A stretch of 64,000 nucleotides of DNA from Flavitalea sp966112615 (GCA_966112615.1 CBHWDO010000006.1:124001-188000); one strand, 5' to 3'. Numbered from the stretch's first letter, positions 24,939 through 33,208 are shown. Notes: a model not told the origin generated them from the sequence alone. Made by a program: numbers and translations.

Positions 24939-25708
24939 TCAAAATATTTTTTAACCTGTGGATCATTTAGCTTTATCAACTCTTCATACGGTCCATTAGC
25001 ATAACATTTTCCATCAATCAAAATCACTACACGGTCACTGGCCAATTTAACGCAGTTCATATCATGCGATATGATCAATGAAGAGGTATTATATTTTTGC
25101 TGAATTTCTTTCATCATTTCAATGATCTCTTTCCCGGTGATAGAATCAAGGCCGGTGGTTGGTTCATCATATAAAATAATATCCGGCTTGAGGATCAATG
25201 TTCTTGCAAGTGCGATCCTTTTGCGCATACCTCCCGATAATTCTACAGGCATCATATTGATAGTATGCTTTAGTCCTACATCTTCAAGGGCTTCTTCCAC
25301 CATCCTGTTGACTTCATCCTGTGATACCTCTATCCAGTGCCGCCTTAAAGGAAATTCAAGGTTCTGCCTGACCGTCATGGAATCATATAATGCATTGCTT
25401 TGGAACAAAAATCCTACCCGTGCACGAACCTTGTCGAGCTCTTCTTCATTTATTGAAGGAATATTTTTTCCAAACACATAGATATTTCCCTTATCAGGTT
25501 TCAGCAAACCAATGATGCATTTGATCAATACTGATTTTCCAGAACCTGATTTACCCATGACTACCACTGATTCTCCTTTCTTCAATTCCAGGTTGAAATC
25601 AACGAGAACATGATTGTTTCCAAATGATTTATATAAGCCTTCAATCAAAAGCACATTGCCTGAAGCGTCAGTTTGAATATCGGGTTTATATGTTGCGTAA
25701 GCTTCCAT
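24935..25708 (-). CDS. mlaF: ABC transporter ATP-binding protein, MlaF type
   Basis: The 257-residue ATPase powers the Mla lipid transporter at the inner membrane. It has Walker A GKSGSGKS (about 52-59), the Q-loop FLFQSNALYDSMTVRQN, signature LSGGMRKRIALAR, Walker B IILYDEPTTGLD and the H-loop SHDM. The ATG at 25708 leaves a 1-base gap to the mlaE stop. An in-frame ATG at 25729 (seven residues longer) would overlap mlaE by 20 bases and is also possible. Confidence 0.94.
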   Translation of the reverse strand: MEAYATYKPDIQTDASGNVLLIEGLYKSFGNNHVLVDFNLELKKGESVVVMGKSGSGKSVLIKCIIGLLKPDKGNIYVFGKNIPSINEEELDKVRARVGFLFQSNALYDSMTVRQNLEFPLRRHWIEVSQDEVNRMVEEALEDVGLKHTINMMPVELSGGMRKRIALARTLILKPDIILYDEPTTGLDSITGKEIIEMMKEIQQKYNTSSLIISHDMNCVKLASDRVVILIDGKCYANGPYEELIKLNDPQVKKYFE

Positions 25709-25709
25709 A

Positions 25710-26480
25710 CTAGTTGATTCCAAGTACATCAGTGATTTGTACGGCCAGCAGGTCGATCACGAATATCAGCACGGAGGAAGCCACTACAGCAGAGTTGGCT
25801 GAATGTCCCACACCTTCTGTTCCTTTTTTACTGAAATATCCTTTATAGCATCCGACGATCCCAACAGCAAATCCAAAGAAATAACTCTTTATGAAAGCCG
25901 GTAGAACATCATTAAAAGCAAGGTTGTCGAATACTTCCGACCAGAAAAGATCGAAACTGGTATTGCCTCTTACATTCACTCCAATCCAAGCTCCGTATAG
26001 CGAGATTGCATCTCCGAGCATGACCAGCACAGGCAGCATAAATGTTGTAGCCAGTACTCTTGTAACCACCAGGTATTTAAAGGGATTCGTTCCGCTGACT
26101 TCCATCGCATCGATCTGTTCGGTCACTTTCATAGAGCCCAGTTCTGCCCCAATACTGCTACCGATCTTGCCTGCAAAGATGAGGGCGGTGATCACAGGTC
26201 CAACTTCCCTGACAATGGCAATTCCTACAATGGCCGGAAGCTGGGATTCAACACCATAATCCACCATCGATGGCCTGAGCTGCATAGTCAGAACCAGTCC
26301 CATAATAAAAGCGGTTAGCCCAACCAGCGGAAAAGATTGGTATCCTATCACATAGCATTGCTTGAAAAATTCCGCGAATTCATAACGGGGTTTAAAACAG
26401 CTACGGAAAAAACGGCCCGTGAAGCGGGAAATATCGCCGGCCTCATTTAGAAAAGCGTTTAGTTTAGGGTTGCTTCGCAT
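25710..26480 (-). CDS. mlaE: MlaE family ABC transporter permease
   Basis: The 256-residue permease has the MlaE pattern with about five membrane segments: an N-terminal amphipathic region, LTAFIMGLVLTMQLRPSM, VREVGPVITALIFAGKIGSSIGAELGSMKVTEQIDAMEVSG (the coupling helix), and GCYKGYFSKKGTEGVGHSANSAVV near the C-terminus. It forms the inner-membrane core of the Mla transporter. ATG 26480 is preferred to the upstream TTG at 26489. It is the first gene of the mlaE-F-D operon. Confidence 0.94.
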   Translation of the reverse strand: MRSNPKLNAFLNEAGDISRFTGRFFRSCFKPRYEFAEFFKQCYVIGYQSFPLVGLTAFIMGLVLTMQLRPSMVDYGVESQLPAIVGIAIVREVGPVITALIFAGKIGSSIGAELGSMKVTEQIDAMEVSGTNPFKYLVVTRVLATTFMLPVLVMLGDAISLYGAWIGVNVRGNTSFDLFWSEVFDNLAFNDVLPAFIKSYFFGFAVGIVGCYKGYFSKKGTEGVGHSANSAVVASSVLIFVIDLLAVQITDVLGIN

Positions 26481-26584
26481 ATAAATCAACTATCAATTTT
26501 ACTCATTTTCAATGGCTTTTGAAAGAATCGAATTTTGATGTCCGGATGATTATTGTCAGGATTTATGATTAAAGTCATATTCTT

Positions 26585-26610
26585 AATAAAAGCATTTAAA
26601 TACTTTTATT
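26585..26610. promoter_or_regulatory. 26-bp AT-rich palindrome upstream of the RIC gene
   Basis: Arms AATAAAAG and CTTTTATT flank a central ATTTAAAT, with only one non-paired position on each side. It ends 16 bases before the start codon. The A/T-rich dyad with an ATTTAAAT core is similar in style to NO- or redox-responsive operators that control RIC genes elsewhere, but the regulator is unknown. Confidence 0.5.
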
Positions 26611-26626
26611 CCCTAAATCAAATGAT

Positions 26627-27583
26627 ATGAGTCTGACAGATAACCTTGAGATCTTCGAATTGAATGTTACGCTTCTTCCTCCGCCGCAAAAGCATCCTAC
26701 CATATTTCGTCATTTTGATGAACTGCAGCCGGGTGAGGCTTTCAGGATCCTGAACGACCATGATCCCAAGCCTTTATACTACCAACTTTTGGGAGAAAGA
26801 GGAAATATCTTCAATTGGGAATACCTTGAAAAGGGTCCAAGATGGGTTGTTCAAATTGGAAAAAATGCAGGGAATGCAGAAACCTTAGGAGAGATCGCCA
26901 CAAAGGATCTCCGCAAAGCTGAGATCTTTAAAAAATATGGGCTTGATTTCTGTTGTGGCGGTAAAAAAACCGTGCAGCAGGCATGTGCAGAAAAAGGGAT
27001 CGATGTTACACGAATTGAAGAAGAGTTAAGGAATGCAGATAAAAATCCTGTGACAAGGCCACTTCCGTATAACGACTGGAGTATAGATTTCCTGGCCGAT
27101 TATGTGGTAAACACTCATCATAGCTATGTTAAGCAATCCTTGCCTGAGTTGGTAGGATACGCTACTAAAGTAGCCTCGGTACATGGTCAGCAGCATCCCG
27201 AGCTTATCCCGATCCGAGACCTGGTGATAGAGATCTCTGATGAGATGAAAGATCATATGGTTAAAGAAGAAAAGATCCTGTTTCCATTTGTAAAGCAACT
27301 GGCACAGGCAAAAGCAAATGGAACCGGCCTGCCTTCAGCCATTTTTGGTACTATTGAAAATCCTATTAATATGATGGAGCATGAGCATGATATGGTTGGA
27401 AAGCTTTTGGCTGAGATCAGGAGCCTGAGTGATGATTATGCGATTCCATCAGATGCTTGTGCGAGTTATTCACTGTTATACAAAATGCTTCCTGAATTTG
27501 AATCTGACCTGTTTACACATATTCATCTTGAAAACAATATCATGTTTCCAAAAGCACTGAAGATTGAAAAAGAATTAAGATAG
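26627..27583 (+). CDS. Iron-sulfur cluster repair di-iron protein (RIC/ScdA) fused to an N-terminal DUF2249 domain
   Basis: The 318-residue protein has three parts. Residues about 12-80 look like DUF2249 (HFDELQPGEAFRILNDHDPKPLYYQL). About 85-140 is the ScdA N-terminal domain with the cysteine motif GLDFCCGG (Cys109-Cys110). About 150-315 is a hemerythrin-like di-iron domain with the repeated His/Glu ligands NTHHSYVK, HMVKEEKILFPF, MMEHEHDMV and HIHLENNIMFP. RIC proteins help restore iron-sulfur clusters after nitrosative or oxidative damage. The added DUF2249 domain is less common. The adjacent palindrome suggests regulated expression. Confidence 0.9.
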   Translation: MSLTDNLEIFELNVTLLPPPQKHPTIFRHFDELQPGEAFRILNDHDPKPLYYQLLGERGNIFNWEYLEKGPRWVVQIGKNAGNAETLGEIATKDLRKAEIFKKYGLDFCCGGKKTVQQACAEKGIDVTRIEEELRNADKNPVTRPLPYNDWSIDFLADYVVNTHHSYVKQSLPELVGYATKVASVHGQQHPELIPIRDLVIEISDEMKDHMVKEEKILFPFVKQLAQAKANGTGLPSAIFGTIENPINMMEHEHDMVGKLLAEIRSLSDDYAIPSDACASYSLLYKMLPEFESDLFTHIHLENNIMFPKALKIEKELR

Positions 27584-27602
27584 TCCTTCTGCATGATTGA
27601 TA

Positions 27603-27638
27603 AAGGCTGAACCACGAACCGGTTCAGCCTTCTTTTTT
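27603..27638 (+). terminator. Terminator of the RIC gene
   Basis: An 11-bp perfect stem (AAGGCTGAACC / GGTTCAGCCTT) with a 7-base loop is followed by CTTTTTT. The T-run overlaps the stop codon of the convergent gene. Confidence 0.9.
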
Positions 27639-28143
27639 ACCTGGATGCTTCTAAAAAACCCATAGAATCTTCGTAAAAATGATATTCCATTACCTTGCCT
27701 TCTTTTACTTTACATTTAAGTGACCAGTTGCTGTGATATAATTTTCCGGTAGTTCTAAGTTCATGAGTAAAGCTTCCATCTGCAAAAACTATTTCATCCT
27801 TTCCAATTATATTATTTACTGAAAATTCCCTGGTATTGAAATTTTCAGAAAGGTTCTTCAAGAATTCTTTTAAGCCTTCCTGACCATAGTACGTTCCATA
27901 TAATTCTCCTTTGACTCTTTGCTTGTCTCTTACAGCAATGATTTTACATTGATCATTGAAGCTGTTTAGAATTCCATTAAAATCGCCTTTTCCAAAAGCT
28001 TCGAAAAATTGCTGAACAGGCTTAGTGGAAGGATCATTTGTTTTCATTTGATAATCTGATTTAGATGACGAATTTAATTGCGCATTAACAGACAAACTGT
28101 TTAAAAGAAATAAGGTTAAAATCGCACAAAATGTTTTTTTCAT
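27637..28143 (-). CDS. Secreted NTF2/SnoaL-like protein
   Basis: The 168-residue protein has a signal peptide (MKKTFCAILTLFLLNSLSVNA) and one NTF2-like domain: PVQQFFEAFGKGDFNGILNSFNDQCKIIAV, GQEGLKEFLKNLSENF, and FADGSFTHELRTTGKLYHSNWSLKCKVKEGKVMEYHFYED. This cone-shaped fold serves as an enzyme or binding pocket in many contexts; no activity can be given. It is divergent from a merR gene, with a 21-bp palindrome between them, so it may be a target of that regulator. Confidence 0.75.
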   Translation of the reverse strand: MKKTFCAILTLFLLNSLSVNAQLNSSSKSDYQMKTNDPSTKPVQQFFEAFGKGDFNGILNSFNDQCKIIAVRDKQRVKGELYGTYYGQEGLKEFLKNLSENFNTREFSVNNIIGKDEIVFADGSFTHELRTTGKLYHSNWSLKCKVKEGKVMEYHFYEDSMGFLEASR

Positions 28144-28181
28144 TAATAAGTGTTGAAAAGTTAATGTATATAATTTACCTT

Positions 28182-28202
28182 AATTGTAAATAAATTACAA
28201 TT
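28182..28202. promoter_or_regulatory. Palindromic operator between the NTF2-like gene and merR
   Basis: AATTGTAA, a 5-base spacer and TTACAATT form a perfect 21-bp dyad. Its right arm overlaps the ATTG -33 element of the merR promoter, and it also lies about 40 bases upstream of the divergent NTF2-like gene. It is a likely MerR binding site. Confidence 0.55.
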
Positions 28203-28232
28203 GCAAATTAAAATGATTTCTTGTTAGATTTG
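28200..28232 (+). promoter_or_regulatory. Promoter of merR
   Basis: ATTG at 28200-28203, a 21-bp spacer and TAGATTTG at 28225-28232 fit the Bacteroidota consensus. Confidence 0.55.
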
Positions 28233-28259
28233 TTTCAATAGTTGTAAAAAAAATGACAA

Positions 28260-28568
28260 ATGGCAAATGACAGGGATATACTGTTTGATTTCGATTTCCT
28301 TGATAAATTGGTAGTGGGAATAGGAGAGGTTTCACAAATAACTGGCATTTCAACCCGCCAGATCCGTTATTGGGAAGAAAAAGGCATAATAGTTAGTCTT
28401 ACAGAAGAAGAAGGAAAGAACCGGCGCTATGATTATAAGAATATCAAAAAAATGCTTCTTGTAAAAGAATTGATGGATGAAGGTTATACTTTAGATGCTG
28501 CCGCAGAAAAGATCCGGAAGAGAGTTGAGTTAATAGAACAAGCTATCAAAAAATTGAAGAAGAAATAA
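28260..28568 (+). CDS. MerR family transcriptional regulator
   Basis: The 102-residue protein has the MerR winged helix-turn-helix (GIGEVSQITGISTRQIRYWEEKGII, about 20-44) followed by NRRYDYKNIKKMLLVKELMDEGYTL. It ends in a short coiled-coil helix rich in Lys and Glu. It is too short for a separate effector domain and has no cysteine, so it is not a typical metal sensor. It is 23 bases upstream of a Gfo/Idh oxidoreductase gene and probably co-transcribed with it. Confidence 0.85.
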   Translation: MANDRDILFDFDFLDKLVVGIGEVSQITGISTRQIRYWEEKGIIVSLTEEEGKNRRYDYKNIKKMLLVKELMDEGYTLDAAAEKIRKRVELIEQAIKKLKKK

Positions 28569-28591
28569 ATGCAAATTCTTATCATTACAAC

Positions 28592-29662
28592 ATGAAAAAA
28601 TTACGCATACTTGTAGTGGGCTGCGGTAATATGGGAAGCTCACATGCTGAAGCCTATCATCATATGGATGAGTTTGAAATCTGCGGATTGGTATCCACCG
28701 GGAACAGTAAAAATGTTCTGAATGAAAAATTGGGTGGAGGATATGATCTGTATGATGAGTATGAAGCTGCATTAAAATCAACAATGCCTGATTGTGTTTG
28801 TATCAGTACATATCCGGATACACACGAATCATATGTATTGAAAGCATTGGAAGCTGGATGTCATGTTTTTGTTGAGAAGCCTTTAGCTGATACAGTAGAA
28901 GGCTCTATGAAAATTGTGGAGGCTGCAAAAAAAGCAAACAGGAAAGTTGTTGTTGGTTATATCCTTCGTGTTCATCCATCATGGGAGAAATTCATTGAAG
29001 TGAGTCGCACGCTTGGAAAACCACTTGTGATGCGCATGAACCTTAATCAGCAGTCTCATGGACGCATGTGGACCGTTCATCGTAACCTGATGAAATCCTT
29101 AAGTCCGATCGTTGATTGTGGAGTACATTATATTGATGTAATGTGCCAGATGACCCGATCAAAACCGGTACAGGTAGGAGCGATAGGAGCAAGGCTGACT
29201 GAAGATATTCCTGAAGGAAATTATAACTATGGCCAGTTGCAGATACGCTTTGAAGATGGATCAGTTGGATGGTATGAAGCAGGATGGGGGCCGATGATGA
29301 GTGAAACTGCTTTCTTTGTGAAAGATGTGATCGGTCCGAAGGGATGCGTATCAATTGTTGCAAAAGAAGCTGGTGGGTCAGGAAAATCTGATTCCGTTGA
29401 ATCCCATACAAAGACTGAATCAATTAAAGTGCATCGTGCTGATCTTGACAGCACCGATAATTTCATCCACAAAGATGAATGGATCGATATGCATGATGAA
29501 CCTGATCACCAGGAACTTTGTAATCGTGAACAACGATATTTTTTAAAAGCGATCCAGCAGGATCTTGATCTGACTGATCATCTTGAAGATGCGGTAAATA
29601 GTTTACGTATTGCATTCGCCTGTGATGAGTCGGTGAGAACGGGTAAGATGGTGATGCTTTAA
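28592..29662 (+). CDS. Gfo/Idh/MocA family oxidoreductase
   Basis: The 356-residue enzyme has an N-terminal Rossmann domain (LRILVVGCGNMGSSHAEAY) and the family lysine in HVFVEKPLADT. The C-terminal substrate domain contains SPIVDCGVHYIDVM with the probable catalytic Asp/His pair. These NAD(P)-dependent enzymes act on sugars, inositols or related polyols. The substrate is not deducible. It follows merR closely, so a sugar-linked signal may be involved. Confidence 0.87.
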   Translation: MKKLRILVVGCGNMGSSHAEAYHHMDEFEICGLVSTGNSKNVLNEKLGGGYDLYDEYEAALKSTMPDCVCISTYPDTHESYVLKALEAGCHVFVEKPLADTVEGSMKIVEAAKKANRKVVVGYILRVHPSWEKFIEVSRTLGKPLVMRMNLNQQSHGRMWTVHRNLMKSLSPIVDCGVHYIDVMCQMTRSKPVQVGAIGARLTEDIPEGNYNYGQLQIRFEDGSVGWYEAGWGPMMSETAFFVKDVIGPKGCVSIVAKEAGGSGKSDSVESHTKTESIKVHRADLDSTDNFIHKDEWIDMHDEPDHQELCNREQRYFLKAIQQDLDLTDHLEDAVNSLRIAFACDESVRTGKMVML

Positions 29663-29666
29663 AAGT

Positions 29667-29759
29667 AAATGGGAAATCGGTAATCGAAAATAGGAAACGG
29701 GCAGAACGGGACTGAAACCTGTTTCTGATTCTCGATTCCCGATTCCCGATTTCCCATTT
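29667..29759. repeat. Long imperfect inverted repeat of AATCGGG-type sequence
   Basis: AAATGGGAAATCGG at 29667-29680 is the exact complement of the stretch ending at 29759. Pairing continues less perfectly through ATCG and GAAAC elements. The right arm contains two tandem GATTCCC units. It fills the gap between convergent genes, as at 10409-10481, and may act as a 3'-end structure. Confidence 0.75.
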
Positions 29760-29765
29760 ATCCCC

Positions 29766-30770
29766 CTAAGGCTGCCCTCCGCCTCCCATCGCTCCATAAA
29801 TCTGTCCGGTAGCATAGCTTCCCTCATTGGCAGCCAGCTGAACATAGATGGATGCAAGTTCCACAGGTTGGCCTGGTCTGCCCAGTGGTGTATCTCCTCC
29901 AAATTTTTTAAGCTTTTCCATGGTTGCTCCACCGCTTACCTGCAAAGGAGTCCAGATGGGCCCTGGTGCTACGCCATTTACGCGAATTCCTTTTTCTGCA
30001 AGTTGTTTTGCAAGTGAACGAACAAAGCTTGTATTACATGCTTTGGTTTGAGCATAATCGAATAATTCCGGGGAAGGATCATGTGCCTGTTCCGAAGTTG
30101 TTGAAATAATTACCGAACCAGGCTTTAAATGTTTGACCGCTGCCTTGGTTATCCAGAAAGGCGCATAAACATTTGTCTTCATGGTTTTGTCGAACTGTTC
30201 TGTTGTTATATCTTCTATCGAAGGCTTAGTTTGCTGCAAGGCCGCGTTGTTTACCAGGATATCGAGTCCTCCTAATTGTTGTACTGATTGTTCTACCAGT
30301 TTTGAACAAAATGATTCTTCTGTTATATCACCTGGTATGGCAACTGCTTTTCTTCCTTCAGCCTTTATTAACTGAATCACTTCTTTAGCATCTTCTTCTT
30401 CAGCAGGTAAATAATTGATGGCAACATCTGCGCCTTCTCTTGCAAATGCAATGGCTGCAGCTCTTCCCATTCCCGAATCTCCACCGGTGATCAAGGCTTT
30501 TCTTCCTCTTAATCTTCCTGAACCCTTGTATGATTTTTCTCCATGATCTGGTTTGGGATCCATTTTACTGGCAAGTCCTGGCCATGGTTGTGACTGTTCC
30601 TTAAATGGAGGAGCTGGATATTTTTTTCTTGGATCGATCAGCTCCTGCAGCTGGTCTTCCATTTTTACATTAATGTTGTTACCGAGTACCTGCGCTGCAG
30701 ATACAGTGGTAATTCCTACAGCTAAACCGGTAATGGCTTTTCTCCTGGTGATGGTACTTTGGTCGCTCAT
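29766..30770 (-). CDS. SDR family oxidoreductase with Tat-type signal
   Basis: The 334-residue protein resembles the YghA/YhdF group of stress-associated short-chain dehydrogenases. It has PPFKEQSQPWPGLASKM before the SDR core, the cofactor motif TGGDSGMGRAAAIAFAREGAD, NNAALQQ, and the catalytic YAQTK with an upstream Ser. The N-terminus reads STITRRKAITGLAVG and a hydrophobic stretch, a twin-arginine signal, which would place the folded enzyme outside the cytoplasm. ATG 30770 is chosen because it puts the Tat motif close to the N-terminus; an ATG at 30809 is an alternative. The substrate is unknown. Confidence 0.84.
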   Translation of the reverse strand: MSDQSTITRRKAITGLAVGITTVSAAQVLGNNINVKMEDQLQELIDPRKKYPAPPFKEQSQPWPGLASKMDPKPDHGEKSYKGSGRLRGRKALITGGDSGMGRAAAIAFAREGADVAINYLPAEEEDAKEVIQLIKAEGRKAVAIPGDITEESFCSKLVEQSVQQLGGLDILVNNAALQQTKPSIEDITTEQFDKTMKTNVYAPFWITKAAVKHLKPGSVIISTTSEQAHDPSPELFDYAQTKACNTSFVRSLAKQLAEKGIRVNGVAPGPIWTPLQVSGGATMEKLKKFGGDTPLGRPGQPVELASIYVQLAANEGSYATGQIYGAMGGGGQP

Positions 30771-30853
30771 GACATTTGAATTTTGATGATAATAAGTATG
30801 CATTGTCATCAAATTCCTATGCCACTATAGACTTCTAAAAGATTTGAGATTGT

Positions 30854-30887
30854 AAAAAAAATCCCCAACAAATAAATGTCGGGGATT
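30854..30887 (-). terminator. Terminator of the tRNA-Leu gene
   Basis: On the minus strand, AATCCCC pairs with GGGGATT and a run of T follows (A-run at 30854-30861 on the plus strand). It starts three bases after the tRNA CCA end. Confidence 0.88.
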
Positions 30888-30890
30888 AAG

Positions 30891-30977
30891 TGGTGCCCAG
30901 AACTGGATTCGAACCAGCACACCGTTGCCGGCGCTGCGACCTGAACACAGTGCGTCTACCAATTTCGCCATCTGGGC
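30891..30977 (-). tRNA. tRNA-Leu (anticodon CAG)
   Basis: The 87-base gene folds as a class II tRNA. The acceptor stem GCCCAGA/TCTGGGC is perfect, and the 3' CCA is encoded. The D arm has GGCGAAATTGGTAGACGC, and the anticodon stem CTGTG/CGCAG encloses the loop TTCAGGT with anticodon CAG. A long variable arm and the T arm with GGTTCGAATCC follow. All are typical of leucine tRNAs. Confidence 0.97.
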
Positions 30978-31022
30978 ATCCTTGTGTCAGGGGTGCAAAA
31001 GTAAGGAATGAAATTTATTTTC

Positions 31023-32105
31023 CTAAAATCTCTTCCAATATTTTTCTGATTTTTTCCAGAATGCAAAAAATGAAGTCAATTCAGAATCAGGTGCTGGAAA
31101 TAACCAGTCACGTTGTTCAGCAATTCCTTTGTAATGTGCATTCAAAGGATGTTCTTTATAGATCATTTTGCCTGTATGCAAATCATCCAGCTTCCCGCAA
31201 TACAATTGAATTCCTTCAATTTCTCTTGCAAGATCCCATATAAAACGCAGCACTTTCCTGCTTACAGGAAACTTATTAAAATGATCCGGCTCCAGTAGTA
31301 AAATCCTGTTTGCTTTTTCGCCTTTATGCCAGCAGGGATCGAGGTTGTAAGAATTATATACCAGTGTAGGAAGATTCCTATCGATAACTGGCAAAGGGGT
31401 TTCAGGTAATTCTGTTAATAAAACATTTTCGGTTATGGATGATAGTGAGTCCGGTATTTCTGTTGATTCCAGTTCTTCGTATGACTTATCAAGAAAGGTT
31501 CCTGATTGTTCCGACTTTGTATAGCGGTTTATATTTTCCTGGTTACTGAAATATAATTTCCTTGAAAAAGTACCAGCTGTCCATTGCCAGCTTAATGTAT
31601 TGCTTGCAAGATCTCCATCATACAAATGATAATACATCCATGCTGAAGGCTGTTTCCAGTGAACACTTGCAACATTGCAGGTTATAGACGCAACGTACAT
31701 CCTGCAATGGTTATGCATATATCCAGTTTCATACAATTCTAAAATCGATTTATCGATGGCCTTAATGCCGGTAGATGCATTTTGAATGGAAACAGGTAGT
31801 CCGGATCTTTTGAATTTCCGAACCGGTTCATAGATATCTGAAAATATCGCATCGCCTTTTTGTTGCCAGTTTCTTTGAAAGAACTCACGCCAGGCCAATT
31901 CCTGTACAAATTTTTCGATCTCGTATTTTTTGTATCCTTTGGTAAGAACTGACTCTAATACCTGTTTTGTGCTGATGACTCCCCTGGAGATATAAGGTGA
32001 TAACATGGTTACCGATCCGTCAAGATAATTTCTTGTTTTAGCGTATTTAATTGGATCGATGGATTCAATTCTTTTCAGGACCTCAGGGTATTGAGTAGGG
32101 AACAT
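31023..32105 (-). CDS. Photolyase/cryptochrome-like FAD-binding protein with reversed domain order
   Basis: The first 210 residues of this 360-residue protein resemble the FAD-binding helical domain of photolyases: YLDGSVTMLSPYISRGVIS, FVQELAWREFFQRNW, HNHCRMYVAS and YHLYDGDLASNTLSWQW. In ordinary photolyases this domain is C-terminal and follows an antenna alpha/beta domain. Here an alpha/beta-like stretch (ILLLEPDHFNKFPVSRKVLRF) comes after it, so the order seems swapped. DNA repair or blue-light function is inferred from the FAD domain only. ATG 32105 is chosen because a terminator hairpin (32151-32176) occupies the region of the upstream ATG at 32174. Confidence 0.78.
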   Translation of the reverse strand: MFPTQYPEVLKRIESIDPIKYAKTRNYLDGSVTMLSPYISRGVISTKQVLESVLTKGYKKYEIEKFVQELAWREFFQRNWQQKGDAIFSDIYEPVRKFKRSGLPVSIQNASTGIKAIDKSILELYETGYMHNHCRMYVASITCNVASVHWKQPSAWMYYHLYDGDLASNTLSWQWTAGTFSRKLYFSNQENINRYTKSEQSGTFLDKSYEELESTEIPDSLSSITENVLLTELPETPLPVIDRNLPTLVYNSYNLDPCWHKGEKANRILLLEPDHFNKFPVSRKVLRFIWDLAREIEGIQLYCGKLDDLHTGKMIYKEHPLNAHYKGIAEQRDWLFPAPDSELTSFFAFWKKSEKYWKRF

Positions 32106-32150
32106 ATACGCATAACAAAATCCAGGGTCATTGGTTGAAGCATACATGAA

Positions 32151-32176
32151 AAATGGGAGAATTGCTTCTCCCATTT
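32151..32176 (-). terminator. Terminator downstream of dapD
   Basis: AAATGGGAGAA and TTCTCCCATTT form a perfect 11-bp stem with the loop TTGC. On the minus strand it is followed by TTTTTCATG. It lies 89 bases after the dapD stop codon. Confidence 0.75.
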
Positions 32177-32264
32177 TAAATTATTAGAACACATTGTTCA
32201 GCCCGACCCTCGGGGTCGTTCTGCCCATTCTTCATCACTTCTCCACTTCTTCACTTCTTCCTCC

Positions 32265-33077
32265 CTAAACCGCTACATTAAAATCCCTCAACGCATCATT
32301 CAATGAAGTCTTCAGATCAGTGCTTGCTTTTCTTTGACCAATGATAAGTGCACATCCTACCTGATATTCACCGGCAGGGAATTTCTTGGTATAGGTTCCA
32401 GGGATCACCACGCTTCTTGCTGGTACTCTTCCTTTATATTCAATTGGCTCATCGCCGCTGACATCAATGATCTTGGTGCTCTTGGTCAGCACTACATTTG
32501 CGCCCAGTACAGCTTCTTTTTCGACAATAACTCCTTCCACAACAATACACCTGCTGCCTACAAATACGCCATCTTCAATGATCACAGGTGAAGCCTGCAA
32601 TGGTTCCAAAACGCCGCCAATACCCACACCACCACTGAGATGTACTCCTTTTCCAATCTGGGCACAACTTCCCACTGTAGCCCAGGTATCCACCATGGTT
32701 CCTTCATCTACAAAGGCCCCGATATTCACATAGGAAGGCATCAGTACCACATTCTTTGCCACATAGGCTCCGTAGCGGGCCACTGCATGAGGAACGGCAC
32801 GTACTCCTAATTCCTTATAGTTCTTCTTTAGCAGCATCTTGTCATAGAACTCAAATGGCTCCAATGTCCAGGTTTGCATTTGCTGTATACCAAAATACAT
32901 CAGGATTGCCTGCTTTACCCATTCATTGACCACCCAGCCATTTTCTCCGGGAGTTGCAACCCTGAGCCTGCCTTTATCAACTTCTTCGATCACCGCCCTT
33001 ACTGCGTCAGAATATTGTTGGTCTTTCAACAGTTCGCGGTTCGACCAGGCCTGCTCTATTAAATTCCTGAGATCCAT
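32265..33077 (-). CDS. dapD: 2,3,4,5-tetrahydropyridine-2,6-dicarboxylate N-succinyltransferase
   Basis: The 270-residue enzyme succinylates tetrahydrodipicolinate in the succinylase branch of lysine/diaminopimelate synthesis. It has an N-terminal helical domain and a left-handed beta-helix of hexapeptide repeats (MPSYVNIGAFVDEGTMVDTWATVGSCAQIGKGVHLSGGVGIGG). ATG 33077 (MDLRNLIEQAW) matches the family start; an upstream ATG at 33101 would add eight residues. It is a single gene with its own terminator. Confidence 0.95.
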   Translation of the reverse strand: MDLRNLIEQAWSNRELLKDQQYSDAVRAVIEEVDKGRLRVATPGENGWVVNEWVKQAILMYFGIQQMQTWTLEPFEFYDKMLLKKNYKELGVRAVPHAVARYGAYVAKNVVLMPSYVNIGAFVDEGTMVDTWATVGSCAQIGKGVHLSGGVGIGGVLEPLQASPVIIEDGVFVGSRCIVVEGVIVEKEAVLGANVVLTKSTKIIDVSGDEPIEYKGRVPARSVVIPGTYTKKFPAGEYQVGCALIIGQRKASTDLKTSLNDALRDFNVAV

Positions 33078-33208
33078 AAGATGTAAAATTTTTGCAAACA
33101 TAGTATTTAGGCCTTAATTCCTGTCTTACCGATTTTTCATCATAAAAACATGAGGAAAACACCAATATCAAACTGTTTTTTTCCCATGATATCTTTAAAC
33201 AGACCTTG

